Under the pieces are notes generated by a model. It was not told the DNA's origin, made no database searches, and was given only the letters and a program-made list of their open reading frames with translations. This document shows positions 42,784 to 51,718 of a stretch of 64,000 bases of DNA, in pieces. Origin of the DNA: Pedobacter soli (lineage in GTDB: Bacteria; Bacteroidota; Bacteroidia; Sphingobacteriales; Sphingobacteriaceae); assembly GCF_900101435.1 (NCBI RefSeq), contig NZ_FMZH01000001.1, positions 248,001 through 312,000 of the forward strand, read 5' to 3'. Numbering within the stretch: position 1 is the first letter of the stretch; each line of letters begins with the position of its first letter. Both the position numbers and the translations under genes were made by a program.

Positions 42784-45054
42784 ATGAAAATTGCCTATAT
42801 TTCTACCTGTCCCCCTCGCGAATGCGGCCTAGCAACATTTAACCATAACTTAGTTACTGCTTTAAGTTTAAACGCAGACTACAATCCTGAAAAAAGTTTT
42901 GTGGTTGCGCTTAACGAATCAGATGACATTCATGAACATGCTTATGGCAAGGAGGTCAAATTTGTTATCAGGCAACAAAACCAGCAGGATTATATTGAGG
43001 CAGCCGATTTCATTAATAACAGTGAGGTTGACACCTGTATTATAGAACACGAGTTTGGCATATATGGCGGCAATAGCGGGGTATTTTTACTATCGTTGGT
43101 TAACAGGTTAAAGAAACCTTTTATTATCATTTTACATACTGTTTTAAAGGAGCCGAACTATATGCAGCTTACCATTTTAAAACAGCTCGCATTAAAGGCT
43201 GCTAAAATTGTGGTAATGAGCAAAAAGGCCGTGATGTTTTTAACCAGTATTTACCAAATTCCAAAAGCGGCTATCCGGCTAATCGAACATGGCGTGCCGG
43301 ATTTAGAACCCATCGTTAATAATGAGATTGCAGAAAGCAACTTATTTAAAGGCCGTAAAGTATTGTTTACTTTCGGTTTAATTAGCCGTAATAAAGGTTT
43401 GGAAACGGTTATCAAAGCCCTGCCGGCAATTGTAGCACAGCACCCCGAGGCTTTGTACGTAATTTTGGGCAACACCCACCCGGGCGTAGTTAAGCACAAT
43501 GGCGAAGAGTATCGTGATAGTTTAAAAGCCCTTGCAAGAGAATTGGGTGTAGAAAATAATATCGCTTTCGTAAACAAATTTGTATCAGAAAACGAATTAC
43601 ACCAGTATTTAACTGCCTGTAGCTTGTACATTACCCCCTATTTAAACGAAGCGCAGATTACCAGCGGAACATTATCGTATGCTATTGGCGCTGGTGCAGC
43701 AGTGGTATCAACCCCTTACTGGCATGCTCAGGAGCTGCTGGCCGATAACCGGGGCCGGTTATTTGATTTTAAAGATGATGCACACCTGGCCAGCATTGTA
43801 AACGAACTGCTCAGCGATAAAGATACCTACAGGCAACTTAAGCAAAATGCCTATAACTATGGCTTGAATTTACGCTGGCCTGCTATTGGCCGTGTATATC
43901 TTGAAGCTTTACGAGAAGCATTAGCCGCACAAAAAAAACCGGAAAGAACTATTCCACCAATTATAGATGTAGAGCAAATGCCTGCGCTTAACCTCAGTCA
44001 TATTGCCTTGCTGACAGATGATACCGGAATTATCCAGCATGCCCGTTTCGGGGTACCCAATCTTAAAGAAGGTTATTGCATTGATGATAACGCAAGGGCA
44101 CTAATTATGTCGCTGATGGCTTGTGAGTATGACAAAAACCCTTATGCCCTAAAATTTATGCCTGTTTACCTCAGCTTTATCCAGTATATGCAGGTTGAGG
44201 ATGGTAATTTTCGTAACTTTTTAAGTTTTAACCGGCAATATCTGGATGAAATTGGCTCAGAAGACTCATTTGGACGTACAATCTGGGCACTTGGTCAATT
44301 AATTTGTAGTGCTCCCAATAATTCTTACCGTGAGTTTGGCCGCGAGCTTTTCTGGCATGCAGTTCCACATTTTAAAAAATTAAATTATATCCGCGGAAAA
44401 GCCAATACGCTTATCGGTTTGGCTTACTACTTGTGCGCACATCCGGGCGATGAGCTGATTATTAATGAAATTAATCAACTGGCCAACTCCTTAATTTCGT
44501 CGTACAAGCAAAATAAAGATGGAGACTGGCACTGGTTTGAAGATATTTTGACTTACGATAATGCCATTCTACCATTGGCTCTGCTGCATCATTATGAAGT
44601 AACCGGGCATGCTGCATCATACCAAACAGCGATGGAAAGTATTGCTTTCTTAAATACTTTTTCTTTTCAAAACGGATACCTCAATCCGGTAGGAAACGCT
44701 GGCTGGTTAAAAAAGCATGGTAAAAACCCTGTTTACGACCAGCAGGCCATTGAAACTATGGCCATGGTATTACTTTATGCCAAAACCTTCGAGATTACCA
44801 AAAACAATCATTACCTGAGTTTAATGCATACGAGTTACGAATGGTTTTTGGGTAAAAACAGCCTGCACATTCCATTGTATGATTTTGAAACCAATGGTTG
44901 TGCCGATGGACTGCAGTTTAACAGCGTAAACAGAAACCAGGGCGCTGAAAGTACCTTAGCTTATTTTATTTCACATTTGGCCATACTTAAGGCTGCAGAG
45001 GCAGAGTATGAAACTTTATCGTCGCCTTTGGTAGAGGTTGATAAGTTTAGTTAG
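42784..45054 (+). CDS. GT4-type glycosyltransferase with C-terminal helical-barrel domain
   Basis: A 756-residue two-part protein. Residues about 1-385 are a GT-B glycosyltransferase of family 4: MKIAYISTCPPRECGLATFN, IIEHEFGIYGGNSG near 84-97, FTFGLISRNKGLETVIKALP near 196-215, and YLNEAQITSGTLSYAIGAGA near 285-304. Residues about 415-745 look like an (alpha/alpha)6 helical domain with YCIDDNARALIMSLMACEY, SEDSFGRTIWALGQLI and DWHWFEDILTYDNAILPLAL. The fusion is common next to GH130 genes, and a GH130 gene faces it here with 121 bases between. The pair may build and recycle a mannose-containing glycan or glycoside; the donor sugar is unknown. Confidence 0.85.
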   Translation: MKIAYISTCPPRECGLATFNHNLVTALSLNADYNPEKSFVVALNESDDIHEHAYGKEVKFVIRQQNQQDYIEAADFINNSEVDTCIIEHEFGIYGGNSGVFLLSLVNRLKKPFIIILHTVLKEPNYMQLTILKQLALKAAKIVVMSKKAVMFLTSIYQIPKAAIRLIEHGVPDLEPIVNNEIAESNLFKGRKVLFTFGLISRNKGLETVIKALPAIVAQHPEALYVILGNTHPGVVKHNGEEYRDSLKALARELGVENNIAFVNKFVSENELHQYLTACSLYITPYLNEAQITSGTLSYAIGAGAAVVSTPYWHAQELLADNRGRLFDFKDDAHLASIVNELLSDKDTYRQLKQNAYNYGLNLRWPAIGRVYLEALREALAAQKKPERTIPPIIDVEQMPALNLSHIALLTDDTGIIQHARFGVPNLKEGYCIDDNARALIMSLMACEYDKNPYALKFMPVYLSFIQYMQVEDGNFRNFLSFNRQYLDEIGSEDSFGRTIWALGQLICSAPNNSYREFGRELFWHAVPHFKKLNYIRGKANTLIGLAYYLCAHPGDELIINEINQLANSLISSYKQNKDGDWHWFEDILTYDNAILPLALLHHYEVTGHAASYQTAMESIAFLNTFSFQNGYLNPVGNAGWLKKHGKNPVYDQQAIETMAMVLLYAKTFEITKNNHYLSLMHTSYEWFLGKNSLHIPLYDFETNGCADGLQFNSVNRNQGAESTLAYFISHLAILKAAEAEYETLSSPLVEVDKFS

Positions 45055-45094
45055 GTTTATTTACTATCAATCTTGTACTTGCAAAACCAATCTC

Positions 45095-45140
45095 CTATGC
45101 AGATTGCTTCAGCTCGCACAGCCCTGCTTCGCAATGACGG
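45095..45140. repeat. Short intergenic REP-like sequence
   Basis: ATGCAGATTGCTTCAGCTCG followed by GCTTCGCAATGACGGG resembles the dispersed intergenic repeat in many Bacteroidota genomes that contains GATTGCTTC and GCAATGACG. GATTGC and GCAAT can pair. It may serve as the junction between two converging genes. Confidence 0.45.
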
Positions 45141-45175
45141 GTTTTTCTTGTCTTGGGTTACCACGATGGATAATT

Positions 45176-46642
45176 TTAATTATTCTCCAGTAACCGGTTT
45201 AGCAATAATTCTAAATTCACGGTAGCAAATGATGAACTGTAATCCGATAATCCGTAAGGAATAATCAATTCGCCATTGCTGATTATTGAACCACAAGAGT
45301 AAACTACATTGGGTACATAACCTTCCCGTTCATCGCCATTCGGGATAATTAACGGTTCTTTTAAATGACCAATTTCTATTCTGGGATCTTCCAGATCGAG
45401 CAAACTTGCACCAATGCAGTACCGCCTCATTGGGCCAACACCATGCGTAATTACAATCCAGCCTTTTTCTGTCTCGATAGGTGAACCACAATTGCCTATT
45501 TGTACCAGTTCCCAATCATAACGCGGCTGCTTTAATAAAATCGGGTTCTCCCAAACATTAATCTTATCCGAAAACATCAGGTAATTATTCCAGCCATCAA
45601 TCCGGCTCATCATTACAAATTTCCCGTTAATTTTTCTTGGAAATAACCCCAGATTCTTATTCTGAGCACCATCACCATACAATGGTATAACTTTAAATTC
45701 ATAAAAATCTACTGTCTGCACCAACTTGGGGATTATCAGCGAGCCATCAAAAGCCGTGTAGGTGGCATAGTATACTACCTTGCCATCGTCTTTAACAAAT
45801 TTCACAAAACGCGCATCTTCAATTCCCTTGCGTTCAAATTCAGAAATCGGGAAAATAACGCGGTCAGAAATATCGGTATCTTTTGAAAAACTGATCGTAT
45901 GATAGGTATCTGACAGCCACAGCACTTTATCATACTCGATCAACCGTGTTGGGTTTTCTTTGTGCAGGCTTTTAGAATCTTTAATGATGTTGCTTAAACT
46001 GGTGTACTCAAATTTATCATCCAGTTTGGCTTCAATTTCTTCCAGAACGGACGGATCGATCTGCGCATAAGCCGCTTTTTTTAAAAAGAGCTTTTTAGCG
46101 TAAATGGCATTTTTAACTACCTCGGCTTCATCTACATAATTGCCTACGGGTAAAACCTGGATATTATTATTTTTATCAATTAAAGCCCTGCGAAAAACAA
46201 TAGATGAAATATGCCCCTCACCCACAGCTCTAAAACTAATGATTACCCTTTTTTCTCCCTCAACCAAATCAGTTTGGTCGGGATCTTCTACAATACTCGG
46301 ATTAAAAAAAGCAGCCGACTCGATGGAATATTCGTGCGTAAAATAAGCACCAATTAATAAACGGGTATATTCATCAATATGCTCTAACGATACACCAAGC
46401 GCGGTAAACTGCCTTTTTAGCTTCTTACAATGCCGCAATAAAATTTTGGTAATATTCCGGTGTCTTTTAGAATATTCCTGTAAAATTGGGGAGATGAGCG
46501 AAAAAACTTTTTCATCAGAAAACAATAGTACTTTCTTAATTACTTCTAATGCACGTTCTTCTCCATTAAAAAAAAATCTGGCAATTACTCTTTTGGTATC
46601 GGGGTTTACCTTAACTGGCTTACGTTCAATATATAATCTCAT
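45176..46642 (-). CDS. GH130-family glycosidase/phosphorylase
   Basis: The 488-residue protein has the GH130 five-bladed propeller signature: ERKGIEDARFVKFVKDDGKV near 270-290 (the Asp is the likely catalytic acid), YYATYTAFDGS, KINGKFVMMSRIDGWNNYLM near 335, WELVQIGNCGSPIETEKGWI near 372, THGVGPMRRYCIGASLLDLE near 395, and GYVPNVVYSCGS near 440. Known members act on beta-mannosides, by phosphorolysis or hydrolysis. An N-terminal helical region of about 130 residues precedes the propeller. It has no signal peptide, so it is cytoplasmic. It faces the glycosyltransferase gene end to end; exact subfamily is not decided here. Confidence 0.85.
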   Translation of the reverse strand: MRLYIERKPVKVNPDTKRVIARFFFNGEERALEVIKKVLLFSDEKVFSLISPILQEYSKRHRNITKILLRHCKKLKRQFTALGVSLEHIDEYTRLLIGAYFTHEYSIESAAFFNPSIVEDPDQTDLVEGEKRVIISFRAVGEGHISSIVFRRALIDKNNNIQVLPVGNYVDEAEVVKNAIYAKKLFLKKAAYAQIDPSVLEEIEAKLDDKFEYTSLSNIIKDSKSLHKENPTRLIEYDKVLWLSDTYHTISFSKDTDISDRVIFPISEFERKGIEDARFVKFVKDDGKVVYYATYTAFDGSLIIPKLVQTVDFYEFKVIPLYGDGAQNKNLGLFPRKINGKFVMMSRIDGWNNYLMFSDKINVWENPILLKQPRYDWELVQIGNCGSPIETEKGWIVITHGVGPMRRYCIGASLLDLEDPRIEIGHLKEPLIIPNGDEREGYVPNVVYSCGSIISNGELIIPYGLSDYSSSFATVNLELLLNRLLENN

Positions 46643-46798
46643 TACCTAATTGATTTGGTGATCGTTAAACTCTTTTCATCACTCATCTGCAACTTTATAT
46701 TAACTAATTTGGCCACTTAATTGTTTATAAAATTTACCGGTTTTAATCATAATCTTTACCTTTATCGTACAATCCCTTAACTCAAAACAATCCCGGCG

Positions 46799-47920
46799 AT
46801 GCATAGTGAAAAAGTAATTGAAAATACCAATCCCCAATACGAAGCACTGCGCTTAGCTAAACTTACACAATACGAAATGCTGGATACCATAGCTGAATAT
46901 GCTTTCGATAAGATAGCACAGTTGGCTGCCGGTATATTTAATGCCCCTGGCGCAGGGATCTGTTTTGAAGGTGCTCAGTCAGTTTTTCAGAAATCAACAA
47001 TTGGTAATCCGCCCCTTAAGCCACAATTTCCACTCTACGATACTTTTAAGGTTATAACTGAAACCAATGCTACACTTGTTACAGCTCCACTGCAATCGCC
47101 GGAGGGATACCTGCTGGGCGTAATTTATGTTTCAACTCCTGAAACATTACAACCAAACGAGACGCAAATCAATATGCTCAAGCTGCTGGGCGAAATGGTA
47201 ATGGATAAACTGGAAGGAACCCTGGCCATGCGCAATGCTTTCAGGGCTTATGATGACCGTTTACATGTGCTCATCCACGATCTTAAAAACCCGATGACTA
47301 CCATTTCCCTCCAATCAGAGCTGATGGGCAGAATTCCTGCTATTGATGAAAAAGCGGTATTAATTGCGGGTAAAATCAATGCACAATCGAAGAAAATGGT
47401 CGATAGTTTAAATGATATTTTAAGTCCGGCGAAGAAAGCAGCAATAGCCTACAAACCAGAAAAACTTAAAGTAGATTTAACAGCAGTTCTGGAAGCCGTA
47501 AAATTAAGCTTCGGCAGAAAGCTAAAAATCAAAAACCAATCGATATCGATACACATCAACGAACCCTTGTTCATATTTGGTGATGTAAATAAATTAACTG
47601 AAGTTTTCAGCCAGCTGGTTGATAATGCAATTAAATTTTCACCCTTGGGTACAGAGATCAGCATATCTCATCAGCTTACCGCTACTGAGCTTACTATAGC
47701 CGTAAAAGATCAGGGCGTAGGTTTAACAAAGGAGGAACTGGAAAAAGTGTTTATCAAATTTGCCAAGCTCAGTGCAGCCCCTACACATCAGGAAAGTGCC
47801 AATGGTCTGGGCTTAATTACTGCAGGTGCATTTGCAGATATGCATAAAGGGAGAATCTGGGCCGAGAGCGAAGGTAAAAACCTGGGCACTACCTTTTATT
47901 TACAGCTACCGCTTAGGTAA
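46799..47920 (+). CDS. GAF-domain sensor histidine kinase
   Basis: A 373-residue soluble kinase. The N-terminal half (about 15-140) is a GAF-like sensor (YEALRLAKLTQYEMLDTIAE, FEGAQSVFQKSTIG, TLVTAPLQSPEGYLLGVIYV). The phospho-acceptor His is in RLHVLIHDLKNPMTTISLQS near 160. HATPase motifs are QLVDNAIKFSPLGTEI near 285, VKDQGVGLTKEELEKVFIKF near 306 and GLGLITAGAF near 340. No membrane helix is present. The cognate regulator is not obvious; two orphan receivers lie 7-10 kb away. Its last 15 bases overlap the end of the convergent phosphoesterase gene. Confidence 0.88.
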   Translation: MHSEKVIENTNPQYEALRLAKLTQYEMLDTIAEYAFDKIAQLAAGIFNAPGAGICFEGAQSVFQKSTIGNPPLKPQFPLYDTFKVITETNATLVTAPLQSPEGYLLGVIYVSTPETLQPNETQINMLKLLGEMVMDKLEGTLAMRNAFRAYDDRLHVLIHDLKNPMTTISLQSELMGRIPAIDEKAVLIAGKINAQSKKMVDSLNDILSPAKKAAIAYKPEKLKVDLTAVLEAVKLSFGRKLKIKNQSISIHINEPLFIFGDVNKLTEVFSQLVDNAIKFSPLGTEISISHQLTATELTIAVKDQGVGLTKEELEKVFIKFAKLSAAPTHQESANGLGLITAGAFADMHKGRIWAESEGKNLGTTFYLQLPLR

Positions 47921-49009
47921 AACTGTTTCGACAAGCTGTTCCAGCTTCATTTCTTCGAGCACAATCCTTTCTGAATAGCCCGTTTTATGGCAAGACCATT
48001 TAATTAAGCGGATTAAACCGTTTTCAATTTCGATACCGGTAATATCGCCATCGTTAAAACAACAGCAGCCACTGTTAAAGTAATTGGGCTTGTATTTTCT
48101 AAACCGCGGAGGTTTATCACCGGCTCGTGTTTGCTTAACCAGCTCAGCGTTTAAAGCGGCAATAGCTTCCTGGTTATTATCTCTTTTGGCTTGCTGCAGT
48201 TTGAGATAAATTCTTTCTAAATGCGTTAAGGAGGCAAAAACCGCCTGATGCGTATGGCCGGTAATCAGCACCTTATTGGTTTGGCTAACCACCCAACTAT
48301 ACATCATAATGTTATGTGCAGTTTTAAGCTGATTATCGTAAGCGGGTGTATTGGGGTTAATTCGAAGGTAGGCCTGCAGCGGAGCCCATACCGTGCTCAC
48401 AAACCATTTGCTAAACCAGTTTCCATCGCTTTGCAAATCGCCCTGATGACCATGTGTAAGAAAAATATCAAGAAATTGAGCCCCTATGGGCATGCGCAAT
48501 ATGGCGCCTTCATAAATCGGTATTTTTTTCCCGTAAATACGGTTTAAATTAAAACCAGCCAATGGATCGTTATCCCAGTACAGATCGTGGTTACCAAATA
48601 TTTTGGTAAACATGCCTTTGTTTATAAAAATCTTTTCCGCTTCGAATGTCTTTTTATTGTGCCTGATTACTGATTCCATTAAATTTTTCCAAAGCTCTTC
48701 GCTATCCCCTAAATTGATATAATGGAAATTATTTACTGCGTAATGTTCAAGCGCTTTGAGATAGTTTTCTTCGGCCAGGGTAAAATCGTCGGCAAAATCG
48801 CGGGCACCTTTATGCTGGTCTGAAAGGATGATAAACCTATCAGCCGCTGTTATGTCCAAAATCGGACCACGCTTGCCCGGCGTTTTAACAATGGTTTTGA
48901 AAAGCTTGTTTAAAGCACCGTGTATTCGCCTGCGATTGGGTCGCGAGCTGTATTTATTAGACATACGGATAATCCAATTGCTTAATAAACGTTGAAGAAA
49001 TTTGCGCAT
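47906..49009 (-). CDS. Calcineurin-like metallophosphoesterase
   Basis: A 367-residue protein with the five metallophosphoesterase motifs in order: RFIILSDQHKGARD near 52-65, YINLGDSEELW near 97, KIFGNHDLYWD near 136, FLTHGHQGDLQ near 176 and VLITGHTHQAVFA near 235. It resembles UDP-2,3-diacylglucosamine pyrophosphatase-type and Bacteroidota-specific phosphoesterases. The substrate is unknown. A start 15 codons inside (MSNKYSS at 48964) is an alternative. It overlaps the 3' end of the histidine kinase gene by 15 bases in a tail-to-tail arrangement. Confidence 0.82.
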   Translation of the reverse strand: MRKFLQRLLSNWIIRMSNKYSSRPNRRRIHGALNKLFKTIVKTPGKRGPILDITAADRFIILSDQHKGARDFADDFTLAEENYLKALEHYAVNNFHYINLGDSEELWKNLMESVIRHNKKTFEAEKIFINKGMFTKIFGNHDLYWDNDPLAGFNLNRIYGKKIPIYEGAILRMPIGAQFLDIFLTHGHQGDLQSDGNWFSKWFVSTVWAPLQAYLRINPNTPAYDNQLKTAHNIMMYSWVVSQTNKVLITGHTHQAVFASLTHLERIYLKLQQAKRDNNQEAIAALNAELVKQTRAGDKPPRFRKYKPNYFNSGCCCFNDGDITGIEIENGLIRLIKWSCHKTGYSERIVLEEMKLEQLVETVLPKR

Positions 49010-49100
49010 CTGCTGGGTTAATTATAGGCCTCCGGTTGAAGATAACAAAATATAAGACCAATCGTTTAGCAGACACCTAAGTTTTTGATTTCTGTGACTT

Positions 49101-49200
49101 CGGTGCATCCGTGGCAAAAAATAATACTCATCCTACAAACAGTAACGGAAACACGAATAATTTTAAACCTTTCTGGATTCCGTGCATCCGTGGCAAAAAC
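49101..49200. repeat. Two copies of a GTGCATCCGTGGCAAAAA repeat
   Basis: GTGCATCCGTGGCAAAAA occurs at about 49103-49120 and 49182-49199 in front of the DUF763 gene; a third partial copy (GTGCATCCGTGGCA) is at about 51596-51609. The units are a dispersed intergenic repeat; each is followed by an AT-rich tail. No gene is visible in the 49010-49230 gap. Confidence 0.6.
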
Positions 49201-49225
49201 CAGCTAATTTCTTAAATATTTTTAC

Positions 49226-49233
49226 TAAATTTG
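49226..49233 (+). promoter_or_regulatory. TAAATTTG box directly before the DUF763 start
   Basis: An exact TAnnTTTG box ending six bases before the chosen TTG start at 49240. If used, the transcript would begin at or next to the start codon. Confidence 0.4.
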
Positions 49234-49239
49234 TTAGCA

Positions 49240-50442
49240 TTGAAAAGATCAGGAAGCGCAGATTTACCTTTACACTATGGCCACGTTCCGCCCTGGCTTG
49301 CGCAGCGTATGGCCAAACTGGGCCTTGCTATTACCGAAGCGATTTTAGCAGAATACGGCAAGGCAGAAGTGATACGCCGGTTAAGCAGTCCGTTTTGGTT
49401 TCAAAGCCTGGGTGCGGTAATGGGTATGGACTGGCATTCATCAGGCATAACCACCTCGGTTATGGGTGCTTTGAAAAAAGCGATAAATCCGCTCTCCAAA
49501 GAGCTGGGCATTTACATTTGCGGCGGCAAAGGGAAGTTGAGCAGAGAAACACCTAACGAACTTTTACGCGTTGCCGAAAAAACCGGACTTGATGGCCAAA
49601 TGCTGGTCAGATCGAGCAAGCTCAGTGCAAAAGTTGATAATACTGCCATTCAGGATGGTTTTCAGCTTTACCTGCATAACTTTATTTTAAGCAGCGAGGG
49701 CGATTGGGCAGTGGTACAGCAAGGCATGAGCGATTTTAGCGGCACAGCCAGAAGATACCATTGGCATTCTGAAAATTTAAAGTCTTTTGTAGAGGAGCCA
49801 CACACCGGAATTTGTGGCCTTAACCAGGGAAAAATATTAAACCTCACTGCCATCGGCGCCAATCCCACACGTAAAGCCATGATCGGCCTAACCAGCGAAA
49901 GCCCTTCCCGGATGATGGCCGAAATACAGAAGCTGGTACTCCCTAATCACCATGAAGTAAAAGCCAAAGATGTTGATTTAAAAAGATTGGGTAGTATTTT
50001 GTGGTTGGCTCAGGAGAAAAGGCCTGATAATTTTGAAGAGCTACTTTTATTGGAAGGCATGGGACCGCGTACCTTACAATCGATGGCTTTGGTTAGCGAA
50101 GTTATTTATGGTACTCCCTCCCGTTTTACCGATCCTGCCCGGTTTTCTTTTGCACATGGAGGCAAAGACGGTTACCCTTTTCCTGTTCCGATAAATGTTT
50201 ACGATGAAACGATTGGCTTTTTACGCCAGGCTGTAGAAAAAGCAAAGATTGGAAATACCGATAAACAGGACGCCATAAGATCTTTGCACCGCATTGCCAG
50301 CAACGCAGAAAAGGACTTTACACCCAACATGGATTTTGAAAAAGTGATTGAACAGGAAAGAAAAGACAGCTGGAAGTATGGTGGTAGAACAGTTTTTGGA
50401 AAAGAGCAACCGCCGAAGAATGATCAGCTGAGCTTGTTTTAG
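49240..50442 (+). CDS. DUF763 protein
   Basis: A 400-residue protein of family DUF763, found in bacteria and archaea, without a proven function. I chose the TTG at 49240, which gives MKRSGSADLPLHYGHVPPWL, matching the conserved start of the family. Further blocks are VIRRLSSPFWFQSLGAVMGM near 48-67, WHSSGITTSVMGALK, GICGLNQGKILNLTA near 187, and a C-terminal region with LLLEGMGPRTLQSMALVSEV near 280, a helix-hairpin-helix-like segment that suggests nucleic-acid contact. It ends DQLSLF. It is transcribed alone. A TTG three codons upstream (49231) is possible but overlaps the promoter box. Confidence 0.8.
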   Translation: MKRSGSADLPLHYGHVPPWLAQRMAKLGLAITEAILAEYGKAEVIRRLSSPFWFQSLGAVMGMDWHSSGITTSVMGALKKAINPLSKELGIYICGGKGKLSRETPNELLRVAEKTGLDGQMLVRSSKLSAKVDNTAIQDGFQLYLHNFILSSEGDWAVVQQGMSDFSGTARRYHWHSENLKSFVEEPHTGICGLNQGKILNLTAIGANPTRKAMIGLTSESPSRMMAEIQKLVLPNHHEVKAKDVDLKRLGSILWLAQEKRPDNFEELLLLEGMGPRTLQSMALVSEVIYGTPSRFTDPARFSFAHGGKDGYPFPVPINVYDETIGFLRQAVEKAKIGNTDKQDAIRSLHRIASNAEKDFTPNMDFEKVIEQERKDSWKYGGRTVFGKEQPPKNDQLSLF

Positions 50443-50502
50443 ATAAGATAACAATAATAGCGATGGAGACCAGAATACACGGAAAACACCTTTATTTCAC
50501 CA

Positions 50503-50740
50503 TCTGTCCGTAGAGTTCCGAAGGGCTCTACGGATGATAGAATGGATAAGAGTCTGTGACTCGTTCTTATATTCGTCTGCTGGTCGGTGTCCTCACCGCC
50601 CCCCATCTGTCCGTAGAGTTCCGAAGGACTCTACGGATGATAGAATGGATAAGAGTCTGTGACTCATTCTTATATTCTGAGTTTTAAAAACTCAGCCCTA
50701 TTCATCAATCCGTAGAGATGCTGCGCTTAACTCTACGGAT
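50503..50740. repeat. REP-like hairpins downstream of the transposase gene
   Basis: Three hairpins CCGTAGAG/CTCTACGG sit at 50508-50533, 50611-50636 and 50710-50738. The first two belong to a near-exact direct repeat of about 70 bases (50503-50574 and 50607-50677) that also contains AAGAGTCTGTGACTC. The third has the inner sequence ATGCTGCGCTTAA, as in the copy on the other side of the gene. This is the expected target set of the adjacent REP-associated transposase. No gene lies between 50443 and 50760. Confidence 0.85.
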
Positions 50741-50760
50741 AGGATATCTATTATGCTAAG

Positions 50761-51318
50761 TTATTCTATAAAATCTATTTCTATCAGTCCTTTTTCTGTC
50801 GTGTAATAATCAATAGCTGAAGAATAAACGTATTCTTCAGCGTTTCTAACAGCTCCAGATCTTACTGGATTTTCATGTAAATAATTTAGTCTTTGATCTA
50901 TCATATCATTTGTAGAAAGTTCGATCGGATGATTTTCTTGCTGCCAAAACTGATAATCTTTGTTTCTTTTATTTTCTTCTCCGGCCTTTTTGAATATCCA
51001 AAGCATCCAACTTTGTCTGCTCTCATGATTATTATTTTTAATTGCTTTAATAACATTACTCGATGTAAACTTCTTAAAATCCCTTAATACATCAGGCAAG
51101 CTCTTGTTTTCACCTACCGATAAAATCAGATGTAAATGATTGGTCATAATACACCAGGCATGAATTCTTAAGCTTTTATTCTTCTTACAGTAAATTAAGC
51201 TTTCTACAATAATATCCGAATATTCCTTTCTAGTAAATACATCTACCCATTGTACTGTTGCAAATGTTATAAAATGTAAAGCTTCCTGATCTTTTATTTG
51301 ATAACCACTTTCACTCAT
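50761..51318 (-). CDS. REP-associated tyrosine transposase (RAYT, Y1 family)
   Basis: A 185-residue Y1/HUH nuclease that, in this family, cleaves and moves or maintains REP hairpins. The HUH motif is in CIMTNHLHLILSVGE near 56-70 (His-x-His), preceded by FITFATVQWVDVF near 17. The catalytic tyrosine is in RLNYLHENPVRSGAV near 145-159, and the end is YVYSSAIDYYTTEKG. The motifs are intact and the frame is complete. It is flanked on both sides by CCGTAGAG hairpins, the usual arrangement of a single-copy, domesticated RAYT. It lacks IS-type terminal repeats of its own. Confidence 0.9.
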   Translation of the reverse strand: MSESGYQIKDQEALHFITFATVQWVDVFTRKEYSDIIVESLIYCKKNKSLRIHAWCIMTNHLHLILSVGENKSLPDVLRDFKKFTSSNVIKAIKNNNHESRQSWMLWIFKKAGEENKRNKDYQFWQQENHPIELSTNDMIDQRLNYLHENPVRSGAVRNAEEYVYSSAIDYYTTEKGLIEIDFIE

Positions 51319-51369
51319 ATACTAATATAAGCTTTTAACACCTATTTGCCTGATAAAAACACCTATCGA

Positions 51370-51650
51370 CAGCACTCCGTGATAATCCATGCATCAGTAG
51401 CAAGAAGTAACTATTTCGGTTGGTGCGGACACAGAATAGGAAAGAGTCTCAGACTCGCTCTTTTAATTGAGTTACAAACTCAATTTTATTCATCAGTCCG
51501 TAGAGACGCTGCGCTTAACTCTACGGACAGAATAGTTTACTGGTAAGCGTAATTATCGACCAGCTTTTAATACCGAATAGACTCTGTGATAATCCGTGCA
51601 TCCGTGGCAGGAACTAATACTATTTCAGTTGGTGCGGACACCAACCGATG
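51370..51650. repeat. REP-like and direct repeats upstream of the transposase gene
   Basis: One more CCGTAGAG/CTCTACGG hairpin lies at 51498-51526. Two longer direct repeats contain GTGATAATCC, GCATC and TTGGTGCGGACAC, at about 51380-51432 and 51586-51643. An AGAGTCTCAGACTC palindrome is at about 51444-51457. The second direct repeat ends GGACACCAACC, which can pair with GGTTGGTG. The remaining DNA between 51319 and 51660 shows no gene. Confidence 0.75.
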
Positions 51651-51663
51651 GGAATCTCCTTAA

Positions 51664-51694
51664 ACAAAAAAGGTCGTGGCTTGCACCACGACCC
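51664..51694 (-). terminator. Terminator of the gltB-gltD operon
   Basis: GGTCGTGG and CCACGACC form a perfect 8-bp stem. On the minus strand it is followed by TTTTTTGTTTA, 25 bases past the gltD stop. Confidence 0.88.
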
Positions 51695-51718
51695 TAAAAA
51701 TATAGAATTTAAAACCTA

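Noticed and set aside
49182-49556. 124-codon plus-strand frame overlapping the DUF763 start
   Set aside because: It overlaps the well-supported DUF763 frame and its translation matches nothing.
50761-51318. Calling the RAYT region an insertion sequence
   Set aside because: The gene has no defined ends or target duplication of its own; the REP arrangement on both sides fits a domesticated RAYT better.
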